In this document: positions 33,472 to 33,765 of the stretch, in pieces
Layout: each line of letters starts with the position of its first letter
Position numbering within the stretch: the first letter of the stretch is position 1
NCBI GenBank assembly: GCA_041946755.1
Contig: JBHGBB010000015.1
Span: 1 to 33,765 of the forward strand
Source of the DNA: JBHGBB01 sp041946755
GTDB lineage: Bacteria > UBP4 > UBA4092 > JAOAEQ01
Reading direction: 5' to 3'
DNA: 33,765 nucleotides
Notes under the pieces: generated by a model
The model's database searches: none
The model's input: only the letters and a program-made list of their open reading frames with translations
Told to the model about the DNA's origin: nothing
Position numbers and translations under genes: made by a program

Positions 33472-33765
33472 CTTTCAATGGTCGCCCCACAAAGAGGCGA
33501 CCGGATATTGATTGCGCGAGTGATATAGGAGTAGTCGTTTCAATCCACGCCCCCGCGCAGGGGGCGACCGTTGATTGCGATTCTATTAGTAATATCCCTT
33601 GCGTTTCAATCCACGCCCCCGCGCAGGGGGCGACAAAATTCAGAAGTATATCACAAGGATTTTTGGCGTTTCAATCCACGCCCCCGCGCAGGGGGCGACG
33701 TAAACCCTTGAAAACTATCGTTAAACCAGTTATGTTTCAATCCACGCCCCCGCGCAGGGGGCGAC
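33472..33765 (-). CRISPR. Type I-C-like CRISPR array, trailer end, cut by window edge
   Basis: Four identical 32-bp repeats (33537-33568, 33603-33634, 33668-33699, 33734-33765) begin GTTTCAATCCACGC and end GGGGGCGAC on the plus strand. Spacers are 34, 33 and 34 bp. A degenerate fifth repeat lies at 33472-33501, separated by a 35-bp spacer; it keeps TTTCAAT and GTCGCC/GGCGAC. The reverse complement ends in GTGGATTGAAAC, the 3' end typical of I-C repeats that gives the crRNA 5' tag, so transcription should run leftward and the degenerate repeat is the leader-distal end. Leader and cas genes are not in the window. Confidence 0.95.

Overview
The window looks like a chromosomal contig from an uncultured, AT-leaning, diderm (Gram-negative type) bacterium. 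The evidence is the meso-DAP pathway genes, a canonical F1Fo ATP synthase operon, an N-methylated pilin with the FTLIELL signature, an SBBP-repeat exoprotein and an O-antigen ligase-like protein. Pilins of this kind and the repeat-rich intergenic DNA are familiar from candidate-phylum metagenome assemblies, but I cannot name the phylum. The left edge cuts dapF. The right edge stops exactly at the last base of a CRISPR repeat, which suggests an assembly break inside an array.

Layout. (1) 1-2675 (+): 3'-part of dapF, a DarT/DUF4433-like ADP-ribosyltransferase overlapping it by 4 nt, dapA, and a Trm112-like zinc protein. (2) 2747-8454 (+): a secreted Pro/Lys-rich protein, thymidine kinase, a membrane-anchored transglutaminase-like protein, and an ABC-2 type exporter (ATPase plus a large permease). 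(3) 8455-11827: a palindrome-rich gap and a 960-aa secreted SBBP-repeat protein (-). (4) 12152-14550 (+): VanZ-like protein and an O-antigen ligase/TPR protein. (5) 14618-17304 (-): an NtrC-type sigma-54 activator with Glu at the receiver phosphorylation position, and a sugar-phosphate nucleotidyltransferase/left-handed beta-helix protein. (6) 17546-21751: a fused 2Fe-2S/molybdopterin hydroxylase (+) facing an SsnA-like amidohydrolase (-). (7) 21782-24387 (-): two TPR envelope proteins and a singly transcribed pilin with a strong terminator. (8) 24589-33275 (-): a CPA2-type Na+/H+ antiporter downstream of atpB-E-F-H-A-G-D-C. (9) 33472-33765: a type I-C-like CRISPR array, read on the minus strand with its degenerate trailer end on the left. 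The leader and cas genes must lie beyond the right edge.

The most unusual property is the repeat content. Short repeats with 7-9 nt periodicity, mostly heptamers and typically four copies, occupy many gene gaps. They are present in nearly every gap of the ATP synthase operon. In about eight genes they sit 2-12 nt upstream of the start codon, where a Shine-Dalgarno sequence would be expected. A 15-bp palindrome, TCCGCCTWAGGCGGA, occurs about seven times, several times inside heptamer arrays and twice inside reading frames. At least three other palindrome families recur. In dapF and in the molybdenum hydroxylase gene, heptamer arrays are translated in frame as extra loops.

No rRNA or tRNA gene, transposase or cas gene was recognised.
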